DNA of 64,000 bases from UBA11475 sp902486425 (GTDB taxonomy: Bacteria; Bacillota; Clostridia; Christensenellales; Borkfalkiaceae). Where the stretch lies: contig CABTOK010000009.1 of assembly GCA_902486425.1 (NCBI GenBank), positions 1-64,000 on the forward strand. The letters run 5' to 3'. This document shows, one piece after another, positions 8,889-17,999 of this stretch (position 1 is its first letter; each line of letters starts with the position of its first letter). Both the position numbers and the translations under genes were made by a program. The notes below the pieces were generated by a model that saw only the letters and a list, made by a program, of their open reading frames with translations, was not told the origin of the DNA and ran no database searches.

Positions 8889-10112
8889 TTATTTCTGTCC
8901 GTAAACGTTTACAGACACGTCGAAGTTTATATTTTCAAACAGTCTGTCTTTAAGAAAATCGTACTTGTCGTGGTGGTAGCGGTAAATCGCGTCGTCCACT
9001 CCGATAAGATCTGCGTTCAACGTTTTGCAGACGTTCAGAAAGCCGAGCATTTCCTCTTTTAAATCTTTTTCGGCTTTTTCGCTTGCGTTTTTTAGTACGG
9101 TAAAGAACGGAAGATATTCGTCCGAGCCGAATTTTATAGTCTGATCGGCGGTCTTTACGCTTACGTTCTGGTATACTTTCACCGATACCGTTTCGCCCGA
9201 AAGAGTAATTTTTTTCTTCGATTCCGAGCGTATTATCCGGAGCAGAAAGTTTTCGCTTTTGCCGTTTATTTCAACGTCCGATACGGGGAGAGAGGAGTCG
9301 AATATAGCTTGTTTGAAAAAAACCGCGGCGTTTGTTTCGGAAGGAGTTAAAATCCCGACGGTTTTTCCGCCTTTTATTACGACCGTTCTCGTTGCGGTAA
9401 AAAGTTTTTTGCCTTCTTCTGGACCTTGCGATTCCCCTGAGCCCTGCGAGCTGCTTCCGCTGCCGGAACCTTGTCCGGAATTACCCGAATTTTTAGTGTT
9501 TTCGTCGGATTCGACGGAGATAAGCGGGAGATAAGCCGTTCTGCTTCTCGAATAAAAATTTTTAAGAAAATCTTTTATATCCGTCTTAAGAACGGCACCG
9601 TCGATACCTGTTTTTCGCAGGAGTACTTTTTGTATAGCGAAACTACTCACGTTATCGAGAGGAGTGGCGTTTTTTATAATGTCGCTCGCTTTGCCTTCCG
9701 TCGCTGCGATAAGCGCGGAATCCTGCACTCTTACGCTTCTTATAAAGTATTCGGCGGAAGCGGAAATATCTTCTTTATAAACGTTTTTGCCGAGTAAAAT
9801 AAGATTACAGAAGGAAAGCTTGGGGAACCACCCCGTGAGAGAACCGACGTTGCCTATCGCTTCGCCTACCGTTCTGCCTTTACCCGTTACGAGCGTCTGT
9901 TCGTTGTCGCTCGACTCGGTAGTCGCTTCGGGAACGGCTATCTGCATTGTTATTTCGTACTCATCGTTTTCTTTATCGACGGTTATCGCGGTTACTACTG
10001 CTGTTTTTTCGATGTCGATAAGTCCGAAATCGTTCGAAAAAAAGTAGGTAAGTATAACGAAGAACGCCACCAGGAATATTTTTGCCCTTATAAAAACGGA
10101 GTTGTTTTTCAT
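8889..10112 (-). CDS. gerC: Spore germination protein GerC family, without lipobox
   Basis: The third gene of a germinant-receptor operon. GerC subunits are normally lipoproteins on the outer face of the spore inner membrane and are needed with GerA and GerB for the response to nutrients. The 407 residues match the family (IEKTAVVTAITVD, YEITMQIAVP, a Ger(x)C domain to the C-terminus). Oddly, the lipobox cysteine expected before the first domain is absent: the N-terminal hydrophobic helix (about 8-26) is followed by SNDFGLIDIEK, so it should be anchored by a helix or secreted. A low-complexity Gly/Ser/Gln linker (about 210-235) divides the domains. It overlaps gerB by four bases. Confidence 0.85.
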   Translation of the reverse strand: MKNNSVFIRAKIFLVAFFVILTYFFSNDFGLIDIEKTAVVTAITVDKENDEYEITMQIAVPEATTESSDNEQTLVTGKGRTVGEAIGNVGSLTGWFPKLSFCNLILLGKNVYKEDISASAEYFIRSVRVQDSALIAATEGKASDIIKNATPLDNVSSFAIQKVLLRKTGIDGAVLKTDIKDFLKNFYSRSRTAYLPLISVESDENTKNSGNSGQGSGSGSSSQGSGESQGPEEGKKLFTATRTVVIKGGKTVGILTPSETNAAVFFKQAIFDSSLPVSDVEINGKSENFLLRIIRSESKKKITLSGETVSVKVYQNVSVKTADQTIKFGSDEYLPFFTVLKNASEKAEKDLKEEMLGFLNVCKTLNADLIGVDDAIYRYHHDKYDFLKDRLFENINFDVSVNVYGQK

Positions 10113-11275
10113 GTCCGAGTTTCTCCTTTTTTAGTCTTTTTTCTGACGGCAAGGGCGATGAACGGCATAGTTAACGGAATACCGTTACCGATCAAAAGCC
10201 GCCACAACCATAACTTTTCGTTTATAAAAAGCGAAATGGATTTATAGTAATTTTTGAAGATTATTACCGCGACGAATTCCGATAGAATACATACAAGCGC
10301 TGTTATCCATGTCTTTTTTATTCCGGTTACTTTTTTTAACGCTCTCGCGGCAAAAAATACCGGAAGAGCCGTTGCCGGTACGGCTGTTAAAATAAGCATG
10401 AATATTCCTAAATAGTCAAATCTTCCTACGGCGTTTATCACGCTTGAAAATTTAGAGATTTCGGCGAGCGGAAACAATTCCGTCGGAGCGAGCGATTCGA
10501 ATACGGCGTAGAACGCCGCTGAAAATATTAAGATTAACACCGCCGCTGCCGAGTAACCGGAAATTATTTTAGAAAAAGAGTGTTTTTCTTTATCGAATCT
10601 TCCGATCATGAATAAAAAGTAAGCGGAGTCGGAAAACCATCCCGATATTTTTGCAGAAGCTTTCATAACGTTTTTCCCGTTCTTTAATATCGGTAAAAGA
10701 GCCGCATAGTCTGCGCTTTCAAACGACAGAGACATGACGATAACAAAACCTGCAAGAGTAAAAAGCCACAACACGTCCGAGAGTCTTCCTATCGCTCTTA
10801 ATTTCAGCGAGCAAAGATAGAACGCCGTTATAAAAAACGGAACGAACGAAAATGCCGTGGGCGACGTTTCGTAAAGGGTGTTCTGTACGAAAACGCTTGT
10901 TTCGATAAGTCCCGGAAAAGCTTTTATCAAAAAGAACAGAAAGTACAGACATAGTATGATTTTGGCGAAAACGGTACCACCGAAACTTTCCAGAAGATCA
11001 TAAAAAGTCATTCCGCAAAAACTGTCGGCAAAAAGTAAAGCTATTATCGAGGCAAGGTCGATTAGAATGTTTATAAGTATCGCTATCCACAGGTTTTCGC
11101 CGGCAAGTTCCGCTGCGGTTTTCGGCATGGACATGAATTTGGTTACGGGTAAAAACGCAATGAATAAAAAGGCTATCTGCCGCGCTTTAAGAGCTTTGCC
11201 GCTGGCGTTTGTTTCGGTCGCTGATTTTTCTGCGCAATTTTTACCGCTTTTTAAGGTTAATTCGTAATCAGTCAT
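10109..11275 (-). CDS. gerB: Spore germination protein GerB family permease
   Basis: This 388-residue membrane protein has about ten transmembrane helices and the fold of amino-acid/polyamine/organocation permeases. GerB subunits are thought to form the germinant-binding part of the receptor. Family features are ARQIAFLFIAFLPVTKF at the first helix and GRFDYLGIFM in the later half. The first 27 residues are a hydrophilic, lysine/threonine-rich extension. It overlaps gerA by eight bases upstream and gerC by four downstream, so the three subunits are translationally coupled. Confidence 0.87.
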   Translation of the reverse strand: MTDYELTLKSGKNCAEKSATETNASGKALKARQIAFLFIAFLPVTKFMSMPKTAAELAGENLWIAILINILIDLASIIALLFADSFCGMTFYDLLESFGGTVFAKIILCLYFLFFLIKAFPGLIETSVFVQNTLYETSPTAFSFVPFFITAFYLCSLKLRAIGRLSDVLWLFTLAGFVIVMSLSFESADYAALLPILKNGKNVMKASAKISGWFSDSAYFLFMIGRFDKEKHSFSKIISGYSAAAVLILIFSAAFYAVFESLAPTELFPLAEISKFSSVINAVGRFDYLGIFMLILTAVPATALPVFFAARALKKVTGIKKTWITALVCILSEFVAVIIFKNYYKSISLFINEKLWLWRLLIGNGIPLTMPFIALAVRKKTKKGETRT

Positions 11276-12761
11276 CGTTTTTTTCTCCGTTTATGTCGGT
11301 CGATTTGTCGGCAGAACTTAAAATCTTCATTCTGCGGGAGTTTTTGCTTCCGAAGGTTGCAGGTCTATAGATGTTTTCTTCCATGAAGCCTTTATACAGC
11401 GTGTCCGAAAGGTCTGACGTTATTAACGGCGCGAATGGAGCCATAAGCGGCGTATCGTAGGTCTCGAAGGAAACGAGATAGGCAAGGACTGCTACGCTTA
11501 ACAGTATCAGACCGTACCCGCCGACAGATCCCGCAACGCACAAAAACAGTAACCGCAGTATCGAAAACGTCTGAACAAGTTCGGGCACGGTGTAAAGGCA
11601 GATGCCGGATATTGCTATAATCATAAGCGCAGGGGCGGAAATTATTCCTGCATTTACAGCCGTTTCGCCGAGAACGAGGCCTCCTACTATCGAAACCGCC
11701 ATGCCGACATATTTTGGCATTCGTATGCTCGCTTCGTTCAGTATCTCGAAAATCATCAGAGTAAAAAACATTTCGAAACTCGGCGAAAGCGGTATGCCTT
11801 TTATGCTGTTGACTATCGTTAGTAGAAACGAAAGAGGCAGAAACTGCAGATGAAAGAGCTGCGACGCGACAAAAAACGCGGGCAGCATTATCGCTGCGAA
11901 CACCGAACCTACGCGTAAAATTCTTATCATCGAAGCGCGGTAGCTCGAACTGTAATAGTCGTCCGCACTCTGAAAGTCTTCGGCAAGAACGTACGGCAGA
12001 GTCAGAATGAACGGCGAACCGTCCACGACGACGGCTATTCTTCCTTCTAAAATTCTCGCGACTAAAATATCGGGCTTTTCGGTCGTGCCGACTTGCTTAA
12101 AAAGCGAGGTTTTATGCTCGGTCAAAAACTTTGCGACGTAAGAAGAATCGGGAACGGAGTCTATGTCTATCGCGTTTATACGGGCTTTTACTTTATCGTA
12201 AAGACCTTCTTTGGTAACGCCTTTGACGCTGATTACCGCTACCTGTGTCGCCGAAAGCTTACCGACGGTGAAAGTTTCGATTTCAAGCTTCGGCGTTTTT
12301 AATCTGCGGCGGATAAGAGAAAGATTTGAATTTATGTTTTCGACAAATCCTTCTCTCGGACCGCGCAGCGTTATCGAAGTAGGCGGTTCGGTAACCGGGC
12401 GTTTTTCGATATTCAGAAACGAAAGACAGAACGCGGAGTTTATTCCGTCGACGAACAAGACGGTATCGCCTTCTAAAATCTTTTTTGTCGCTTCGGTAAA
12501 CGACTTGAAAGATTCTGCGACAGGGGAGTTGACGGCGTTAAGAATTCCGCTTGCCGTTATTTTTTCGTTAAAATCTTTAAGCGGTTTAAGGACGTCCTGT
12601 GCGACGGACTTTTTATCCGTCATGGAGTCGATAAAAAATATCGCGGCTTTTGTTTTGAGCTTGTCGCCGAGACGAAATTCGTATAATTTAAGATCGTCCG
12701 AACGGATCTTTTCTTTTATATATCCGATGTTGTTTTTAATGCTTAAGTATATCTTTTGCAT
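11268..12761 (-). CDS. gerA: Spore germination protein GerA family
   Basis: First gene of the receptor operon (497 residues). GerA subunits have an N-terminal soluble domain followed by a membrane part now regarded as an ion channel that opens on germinant binding. Here the soluble part covers about residues 1-245, with the family segments TEPPTSITLRGPREGFVEN and RNRINAIDIDSVPDSSY-like text near residue 200; about five helices follow, including LPAFFVASQLFH and the AGIISAPALMII region. The operon order A-B-C is the usual one. Expression in the forespore under sigma-G is expected, but I could not identify a convincing sigma-G promoter. Confidence 0.92.
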   Translation of the reverse strand: MQKIYLSIKNNIGYIKEKIRSDDLKLYEFRLGDKLKTKAAIFFIDSMTDKKSVAQDVLKPLKDFNEKITASGILNAVNSPVAESFKSFTEATKKILEGDTVLFVDGINSAFCLSFLNIEKRPVTEPPTSITLRGPREGFVENINSNLSLIRRRLKTPKLEIETFTVGKLSATQVAVISVKGVTKEGLYDKVKARINAIDIDSVPDSSYVAKFLTEHKTSLFKQVGTTEKPDILVARILEGRIAVVVDGSPFILTLPYVLAEDFQSADDYYSSSYRASMIRILRVGSVFAAIMLPAFFVASQLFHLQFLPLSFLLTIVNSIKGIPLSPSFEMFFTLMIFEILNEASIRMPKYVGMAVSIVGGLVLGETAVNAGIISAPALMIIAISGICLYTVPELVQTFSILRLLFLCVAGSVGGYGLILLSVAVLAYLVSFETYDTPLMAPFAPLITSDLSDTLYKGFMEENIYRPATFGSKNSRRMKILSSADKSTDINGEKNDD

Positions 12762-12804
12762 ACTAAAAGTATTTATATTTAACGTTTAATTATGCGTTTT
12801 AAAA

Positions 12805-12836
12805 TAAAAACAGTCCGCAACTTTCGCTGCGGACTG
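12805..12836 (-). terminator. Minus-strand terminator upstream of gerA
   Basis: CAGTCCGCA (12811-12819) pairs with TGCGGACTG (12828-12836); on the minus strand the stem is followed by TTTTTATTTT. It would stop transcripts entering the ger operon from upstream. Since the membrane-protein gene already has its own terminator at 12978-13010, the 140 nt between the two could encode a short RNA, though I see only a poor promoter there. Confidence 0.6.
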
Positions 12837-12977
12837 CCGGCTTGTCATACCAAAAAATCAGGGGTTTTGCTTGAAACATATTTTATACGCGTTTCCGTCC
12901 GACGAGAGATACTGTAAGACCGAGATTATAAGACGATAAATTATTTTATATAATAAGATAACACAATAAACATTATT

Positions 12978-13010
12978 AAAACGGCTTTATTGCCGTAATA
13001 AAGCCGTTTT
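12978..13010. terminator. Terminator after the small membrane protein
   Basis: AAAACGGCTTTAT (12978-12990) pairs with ATAAAGCCGTTTT (12998-13010) around a seven-base loop. It lies 50 bases beyond the stop of the minus-strand gene at 13061. Confidence 0.75.
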
Positions 13011-13060
13011 ATAAGTCTTATAAACTTATCGGAACGGAAGTTTCCTGCGGCGGTTTTCTT

Positions 13061-13582
13061 TTAAGGCTTTTTATTAAGTCCGTCTATTATAGCCTTTATG
13101 GTTTCCGCTGCGGCTTCGGAATCGTAAAGAGTTTTTTTCTCGCTTAAAAGGACGTTTTTTATTATATCCGCGGCACCATCGGAAGAATCATGAGTAGTTA
13201 AAGCCGAAATTATTTTATCCGCAAGCTCTTCGGCGTTTTCTGCGCCGTACGCTTCGAGAACGGATATTATCGCAGATAATTTAAGCGAATTTATCTTTTT
13301 GCCCGATAATATTCTGCCGAAGATATAATATTCCGCGAAAGAAAGGGCGGCGGTTACCGATACGCCTGAGAAAAAATCTTCGTCAAACTTTACGCCGCTT
13401 TTAAATACGGTTTCGTACAGGGCGTATACGAAAAACGCGTATATAAAGGGTAAAAAATGTTTCAGCTTAGAGATTTTGGAAAGTTTTGTCGTAATCCATA
13501 CGAGTACCGTTACCGCAAGCGATATTAAAATAAGATCCGCGCCGTAGGCTTTTAAGCTTTTTATGACCGTGATAAAATCCAT
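13061..13582 (-). CDS. Small membrane protein of unknown function
   Basis: A 173-residue protein that I do not recognise. It has two or three transmembrane helices in the first half (about residues 14-30, 43-60 and a weaker one near 72-88) and a mainly helical, charged C-terminal half with AEELADKIISAL and AAAETIKAIIDGL. The arrangement recalls small holin-like or envelope proteins but there is no convincing match. The start is uncertain: GGCAGGG is a modest site before the ATG at 13582, while a strong AAGGAGG stands about 55 bases further upstream without a usable start codon close to it. Confidence 0.6.
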   Translation of the reverse strand: MDFITVIKSLKAYGADLILISLAVTVLVWITTKLSKISKLKHFLPFIYAFFVYALYETVFKSGVKFDEDFFSGVSVTAALSFAEYYIFGRILSGKKINSLKLSAIISVLEAYGAENAEELADKIISALTTHDSSDGAADIIKNVLLSEKKTLYDSEAAAETIKAIIDGLNKKP

Positions 13583-13836
13583 AAACCCTGCCTTTAAGGC
13601 AAACCGAAAAGGAAACAGGAAAGACTTTTCTTATTTACCTCCTTTTTATTACGGACACTAAGCCTATTGTATAACGGATTTTTTATTTGTAAATATCGGT
13701 ATGCCATATTTTTTAAAATTTTTTCGGCATTTGCTTGCAAAATCGCATATAAATTATAAATATACAGTTAAATATACAAAAATTAAATAAATATTCAAAA
13801 AAAATAAAATATTTTCAAAATAATGCAAAAAATCGT

Positions 13837-13865
13837 TTGACAAATAAAAAGCGCGGTGATAGTAT
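13837..13865 (+). promoter_or_regulatory. Sigma-A promoter of the amino-acid ABC operon
   Basis: TTGACA (13837-13842), a 17-nt spacer and TAGTAT (13860-13865) lie 71 bases before the binding-protein start. The preceding 120 nt are strongly AT-rich. No T-box or riboswitch is recognisable in the short leader. Confidence 0.8.
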
Positions 13866-13936
13866 TTTGGCATACAAAAAAAGAACAAACCTTCCGCGTA
13901 AAAATTAAGGTCGAAAGGCAAGAAAGGAGATCTATT

Positions 13937-14791
13937 ATGAAAAAGTTATTTGCATCTGTTGCAAGCGCGCTTTTATTGGTAACAGGCGCGTTAGGGCTTA
14001 CCGCTTGCGGCAAAGAAGAAGTTAAATATCCCGTTGAAGACGGCAAATTCACCGTAGTTACGAACTGCCCGTTCGGTATGTACGAATATATCGGCGAAAA
14101 CGGAAAAATTTACGGTATAGACATCGAACTCGCGGGACTTTTCGCTCAGGAAAACAACCTCGAACTCGTAGTTAAAAACATCGACTTCGATGCGATTTTC
14201 ACTCAGGTTGAATCCGGTTATGCGGACGCAGGCATGGCGGGCATCACCGTTACGGCAGACAGACAGAAGGTTTACGACTTCTCGGATACTTACTGCAAAG
14301 CTTCGCAGAAGCTTATCGTTCTCGATACGAACAACGACTTCGAAGGTATGACGGACGCTGTGACTGTTGAAAACGCTCTTAAAGGACTCAGCGGCAAAAA
14401 GATCGGCTATCAGACCGGCACTACCGGCGGTATGTATATAAACGGCGACGAAGATTTCGGTTTCGACGGCTTTGCTAATATCGAAGGCAAAGGTTACGAT
14501 ACCGCTGTCCTTGCAGTAGAAGATATGATTAACGGCAACCTTTATGCGGTAGTCGTAGACGAAGGTCCCGCTAATGCGATAGCAAAAGAAAAGAGCGGCG
14601 TTAAAGTCATCGACGTAAAACTCACCGACGAAGAATACGCTTTCGTTATGAAGAAGGGCAACAAAACTCTCCAGGATAAGTTCAACGAATTTATCGCTAA
14701 AGTTAAAGCGGACGGAACTTACGACGCAATCGAAGCTAAATATTATCAGAACGTCGGAACGAAAGTAGGCTACAAAGTAACCACCGACTAA
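13937..14791 (+). CDS. Polar amino-acid ABC transporter, substrate-binding lipoprotein
   Basis: An extracytoplasmic solute-binding protein of 284 residues, family 3 (polar amino acids, glutamine or cystine). The signal peptide ends in the lipobox LTAC (Cys at about residue 24), so it is lipid-anchored. Family 3 features are the Asp in IYGIDIELA, FDAIFTQVESGYADAGMAGITVT (arginine follows in TADRQK) and GKKIGYQTGTTG. The ATG at 13937 follows AAGGAGA and begins the signal peptide; the longer open frame upstream crosses the promoter. It is the first of four genes. The exact amino acid cannot be read from the sequence. Confidence 0.92.
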   Translation: MKKLFASVASALLLVTGALGLTACGKEEVKYPVEDGKFTVVTNCPFGMYEYIGENGKIYGIDIELAGLFAQENNLELVVKNIDFDAIFTQVESGYADAGMAGITVTADRQKVYDFSDTYCKASQKLIVLDTNNDFEGMTDAVTVENALKGLSGKKIGYQTGTTGGMYINGDEDFGFDGFANIEGKGYDTAVLAVEDMINGNLYAVVVDEGPANAIAKEKSGVKVIDVKLTDEEYAFVMKKGNKTLQDKFNEFIAKVKADGTYDAIEAKYYQNVGTKVGYKVTTD

Positions 14792-14821
14792 TTAAAAAAA
14801 ATAAAAATAACGATAAACCGT

Positions 14822-14857
14822 TAAAAATTTCCGCCTTTTTGCAAGACGGGAATTTTT
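14822..14857 (+). terminator. Intercistronic hairpin between binding protein and permease
   Basis: AAAAATTTCCG pairs imperfectly with CGGGAATTTTT around a long loop. Its position between the binding protein and permease fits a partial terminator or 3' stabiliser that keeps the binding protein more abundant than the membrane parts. Confidence 0.5.
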
Positions 14858-14875
14858 GGCGTAAAGAGAGTAAAA

Positions 14876-15631
14876 ATGAATTTTTCCGCAAAATGGGAAT
14901 TGTTCTGGGGTACTCTGAAAAGAGAGTACTGGCAGAAGCTTTTATTGAAAGGAATATTGAACACGGTAGAGATTGCCGTGTTAGGCCTTATTATAGGTAT
15001 CGTGATCGGTACCCTTATAGCGATAGTCAAAGTTTCGCCGAAATACAGTCCGGTAGTCAGAGTTCTCGATAAATTATGCTCGGTATACGTGGCGCTCTTC
15101 AGAGGAACGCCGATGGTAGTACAGCTTCTTATAACGTATTACGTTTTATTACCGGTACTCGGAGTAAAGGGCGTTGACGCGCTTACCGTCGGCATAATAG
15201 TATTCGGAATGAATTCCGGCGCATACGTGTCTGAAATTATGAGAGGCGGCATTAACTCGGTCGATGCGGGACAGATGGAAGCCGGCAGAGCTTTGGGACT
15301 CAGTTATCCGGTAACGATGATCAAAATAGTTATTCCGCAGGCGGTTAAAAACATTATCCCTACGCTCGGCAACGAATTCATCACCCTTATAAAAGAAACT
15401 TCGGTAGTAAGTTTTATAACGGTTTACGATCTTTATACGGTTATGAAGGCAATCGCCGGCAAAAACTACGACTCGGTTATGCCGTATCTTTTCATGGCGG
15501 CGATTTATATTATTCTCGTTCTTTTGATAACTCTTTTAATAAAGCTTATCGAAAAGGTTTTTTCAAAGAGCGACCGCAATTTTACCGCTAAAACCAAAAA
15601 GAACAAAAAAACTAAAAAGGCGGGTGTGTAA
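14876..15631 (+). CDS. Polar amino-acid ABC transporter permease (HisM/GlnP type)
   Basis: A 251-residue membrane permease with the family start GILNTVEIAVLGLIIGIVIGTLIA and the EAA loop (EAGRALGLSYPVTMIKIVIPQA) that docks to the ATPase. About five transmembrane helices. A lysine-rich tail (KTKKNKKTKKAGV) ends the protein. Ribosome site AAGAGAG before the ATG. The ATPase gene begins three bases after its stop. Confidence 0.93.
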   Translation: MNFSAKWELFWGTLKREYWQKLLLKGILNTVEIAVLGLIIGIVIGTLIAIVKVSPKYSPVVRVLDKLCSVYVALFRGTPMVVQLLITYYVLLPVLGVKGVDALTVGIIVFGMNSGAYVSEIMRGGINSVDAGQMEAGRALGLSYPVTMIKIVIPQAVKNIIPTLGNEFITLIKETSVVSFITVYDLYTVMKAIAGKNYDSVMPYLFMAAIYIILVLLITLLIKLIEKVFSKSDRNFTAKTKKNKKTKKAGV

Positions 15632-15634
15632 GAT

Positions 15635-16474
15635 ATGAGCGAAACTATACTTTCGATTAAAAATCTTAAAAAATCGTTCGGCGACAACGAAGTCTTAAAG
15701 GGTATAAATCTCGACGTAAACGCAGGCGAAGTGCTTGTTATAATAGGACCTTCCGGTTGCGGCAAATCGACGTTTTTACGCTGCGTGAACTGTATGGAAG
15801 ATCCGTCGGGCGGTTCGATTATGTTCGAAGGCGAAGACCTTGCCGACATGAAGGTGGACATAAATAAGCACCGTCAGCATATAGGAATGGTTTTCCAGCA
15901 TTTCAACCTTTTTAACAACAAAAACGTTCTGGATAACATCACGCTCGCACCGGATCACGTTAAAATTCACGAAAGAAATAAAGTAGCGAGAAAGAACTTT
16001 TTTATAAAATTCGGAAATCTTTTCAGAAAAAAAGACAATAAAAAGGAGCTTATACCCAACAAAACCGTTAAAGAAATAAAAGCGGAAAATAAAGAAAAGG
16101 CTTTGGAGCTTCTTAAAAAAATCGGACTTGAAGACAAGGCGGAAGTCTATCCGTCAACGCTTTCAGGCGGGCAGAAGCAGCGTATAGCGATCGTCCGCGC
16201 GCTTGCGATGGAACCTAAAGTTATACTTTTTGACGAACCGACTTCGGCTCTTGATCCCGAAATGGTAGGCGAAGTTTTGGACCTTATGAAGGAAATCGCT
16301 AAAGAAGGCATGACTATGCTTGTGGTAACGCACGAAATGGGATTTGCAAAGGAAGTCGCGACGCGTGTGATATTTATGGATGGCGGAGTTATTAAGGAAG
16401 AAAATTCGCCCGAAAAGTTCTTTGACGAACCTAAGGATGAAAGACTTAAAGAGTTTTTATCAAAGGTTTTATGA
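15635..16474 (+). CDS. Polar amino-acid ABC transporter ATPase (GlnQ type) with an insertion
   Basis: The ATPase of the importer. Walker A (GPSGCGKST), Q-loop (GMVFQHFNLF), signature (LSGGQKQR), Walker B (VILFDEPTSALD) and the H-loop (VTHEMGF) are intact. It has 279 residues against the usual 240-250: an extra, highly basic stretch of about 35 residues (roughly 113-146, including FFIKFGNLFRKKDNKKE) is inserted in the helical subdomain between the Q-loop and the signature, the part that meets the permease. The reading frame stays open, so it is not a sequencing artefact by appearance. Its stop overlaps the next start by four bases. Confidence 0.93.
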   Translation: MSETILSIKNLKKSFGDNEVLKGINLDVNAGEVLVIIGPSGCGKSTFLRCVNCMEDPSGGSIMFEGEDLADMKVDINKHRQHIGMVFQHFNLFNNKNVLDNITLAPDHVKIHERNKVARKNFFIKFGNLFRKKDNKKELIPNKTVKEIKAENKEKALELLKKIGLEDKAEVYPSTLSGGQKQRIAIVRALAMEPKVILFDEPTSALDPEMVGEVLDLMKEIAKEGMTMLVVTHEMGFAKEVATRVIFMDGGVIKEENSPEKFFDEPKDERLKEFLSKVL

Positions 16475-17100
16475 TGGTGAAAAATATGAAATTATCCGAA
16501 CTTTCAGACGATAAAATAAACAGTTTGAGTAACTCAGACAAAGAAAAGATAGTGTATATTGATAAGGACGGCGGGTTTACCGCGGACGTCGGTATAATTC
16601 TCGGCGGTTCGGAAGAAGTAATACTTGCCCGAGCCGAAGCAGGCTTAAAAGCTTATAAGGAAGGCAGGGTAAAATATCTCGTGCCGACGGGACATCCCGA
16701 CCTTACCTGTAACGGCGAAACCTTACCGGAATACATGCACATTAAAAAATATCTTTTGTTAAATGGCGTGCCGGAAAGCGTTATCATCGACGAGCCCGAG
16801 GCGCTTACCACGCAGGAAAATATGATTTATGCCGCGTTAAGAATACAGCGGGTTATTAACTTCGAAAATGTAAAAAGCGTAATGATAATAACTTCCAAGT
16901 CGCACGCTAAACGCAGCGTGGCTTTAGCCGAAGAATTTTTACCGAAGCATCTTAAAATTTATCCCGAATCCACCGCTATGGAAGGCGAAGAAAGGGGTAA
17001 GTGGCAAAATTATCCCTACTTTTCGGGCAGAATGGACGCCGAAATATGGCTGATGAAGCGTCTTATCGTAACAGGTCAGATGAAAGATATACAGTATTGA
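16471..17100 (+). CDS. YdcF/DUF218 family protein
   Basis: A 209-residue soluble DUF218 (YdcF/SanA/ElyC) protein. The conserved elements are visible: IILGGS near residue 45, RAEAGLKAY, the E-T-T-pattern PEALTTQENM and IITSKSHAKRS. There is no transmembrane segment, unlike ElyC or SanA. The biochemical role of the family is unclear, though envelope metabolism and nucleotide binding have been suggested. It overlaps the ATPase stop (ATGA), so it belongs to the amino-acid importer operon. Confidence 0.85.
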   Translation: MMVKNMKLSELSDDKINSLSNSDKEKIVYIDKDGGFTADVGIILGGSEEVILARAEAGLKAYKEGRVKYLVPTGHPDLTCNGETLPEYMHIKKYLLLNGVPESVIIDEPEALTTQENMIYAALRIQRVINFENVKSVMIITSKSHAKRSVALAEEFLPKHLKIYPESTAMEGEERGKWQNYPYFSGRMDAEIWLMKRLIVTGQMKDIQY

Positions 17101-17136
17101 TTTTGCCGGCACAGAGCAGCATAAAATGAAATAACA

Positions 17137-17166
17137 AAAAGCCGCCGTTTGCGAACGGCGGCTTTT
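17137..17166. terminator. Bidirectional terminator between the importer operon and ung
   Basis: A perfect 13-bp stem (17137-17149 with 17154-17166, loop TGCG) flanked by A and T runs separates two converging genes. Confidence 0.85.
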
Positions 17167-17194
17167 AAGTTTAAATTCCGGTTAAATAATGTAA

Positions 17195-17218
17195 TACCTG
17201 TATTATTGAAATCGCACC
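17195..17218 (+). repeat. 24-nt ACCTGT motif, copy 1
   Basis: TACCTGTATTATTGAAATCG followed by CACC. Intergenic, just after the terminator. One of seven copies of a 24-nt family (see findings). Confidence 0.5.
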
Positions 17219-17233
17219 GCGACTAAAAAGCGG

Positions 17234-17908
17234 TTAATCGGATGATTTAGACCAGTCTATAGGTTCTATTCCGCGGGCAGATAAGTACGTGTTTGTTTTA
17301 GAAAACGGTTTACTGTTAAAAAACCCGTTATAGGCGGAAAGGGGACTCGGGTGTGCGCTTTCGAGAATAAGATGTTTGCTTTTATCGATAAGGCTCTTTT
17401 TGGATCGGGCGTTGTTTCCCCAAAGAATAAATACTACGTTTTTTCTTCCGCAGGAAATCTTTTTTATAACGTCGTCGGTTAAGATCTCCCAACCTTTTCC
17501 GGCATGCGAGTTTGCCATTCCCGCTCTTACGGTAAGCACGGTGTTAAGGAGCAGAACGCCTTGTTTCGCCCATGCGGTAAGATCGCCGCTATCCGGCGGA
17601 TTTACGCCCAAATCGTCCTTTAATTCTTTATAAATATTTTTCAGCGACGGCGGGAGTTCCTTATTTTTCGGAACGGAAAACGACAGTCCCATAGCCTGAC
17701 CTTCGCCGTGATAGGGGTCCTGTCCCAATATTACGACTTTTACCTTTGAAAACGGCGTTAACTTAAATGCGTTGAAAATGTCGTACATAGAAGGGTAAAT
17801 AGTGTGGGCGGAGTATTCGGACTTTAAAAATTCGCGTATTTTAGCGTAATTTTCTCCCGAAAAATCGTCTTTTAAGACGTCATCCCAGTCGTTGCCGATA
17901 TTGACCAT
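17234..17908 (-). CDS. ung: Uracil-DNA glycosylase
   Basis: A family 1 uracil-DNA glycosylase of 224 residues, which removes uracil from DNA at the start of base-excision repair. The catalytic motif GQDPYHG (Asp as the base) lies near residue 62 and the DNA-intercalating loop HPSPLSA near 188. Length and motifs are standard. An AAGGAGA site precedes the ATG. It stands alone on the minus strand. Confidence 0.97.
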   Translation of the reverse strand: MVNIGNDWDDVLKDDFSGENYAKIREFLKSEYSAHTIYPSMYDIFNAFKLTPFSKVKVVILGQDPYHGEGQAMGLSFSVPKNKELPPSLKNIYKELKDDLGVNPPDSGDLTAWAKQGVLLLNTVLTVRAGMANSHAGKGWEILTDDVIKKISCGRKNVVFILWGNNARSKKSLIDKSKHLILESAHPSPLSAYNGFFNSKPFSKTNTYLSARGIEPIDWSKSSD

Positions 17909-17999
17909 ACTGTCTCCTTGTAACGCCGTACAAAACGGCGGTTTAACAAAATTTTATTAAAAATCATACTTTATATAAAGTGCAAACCGAGGATAAAGT

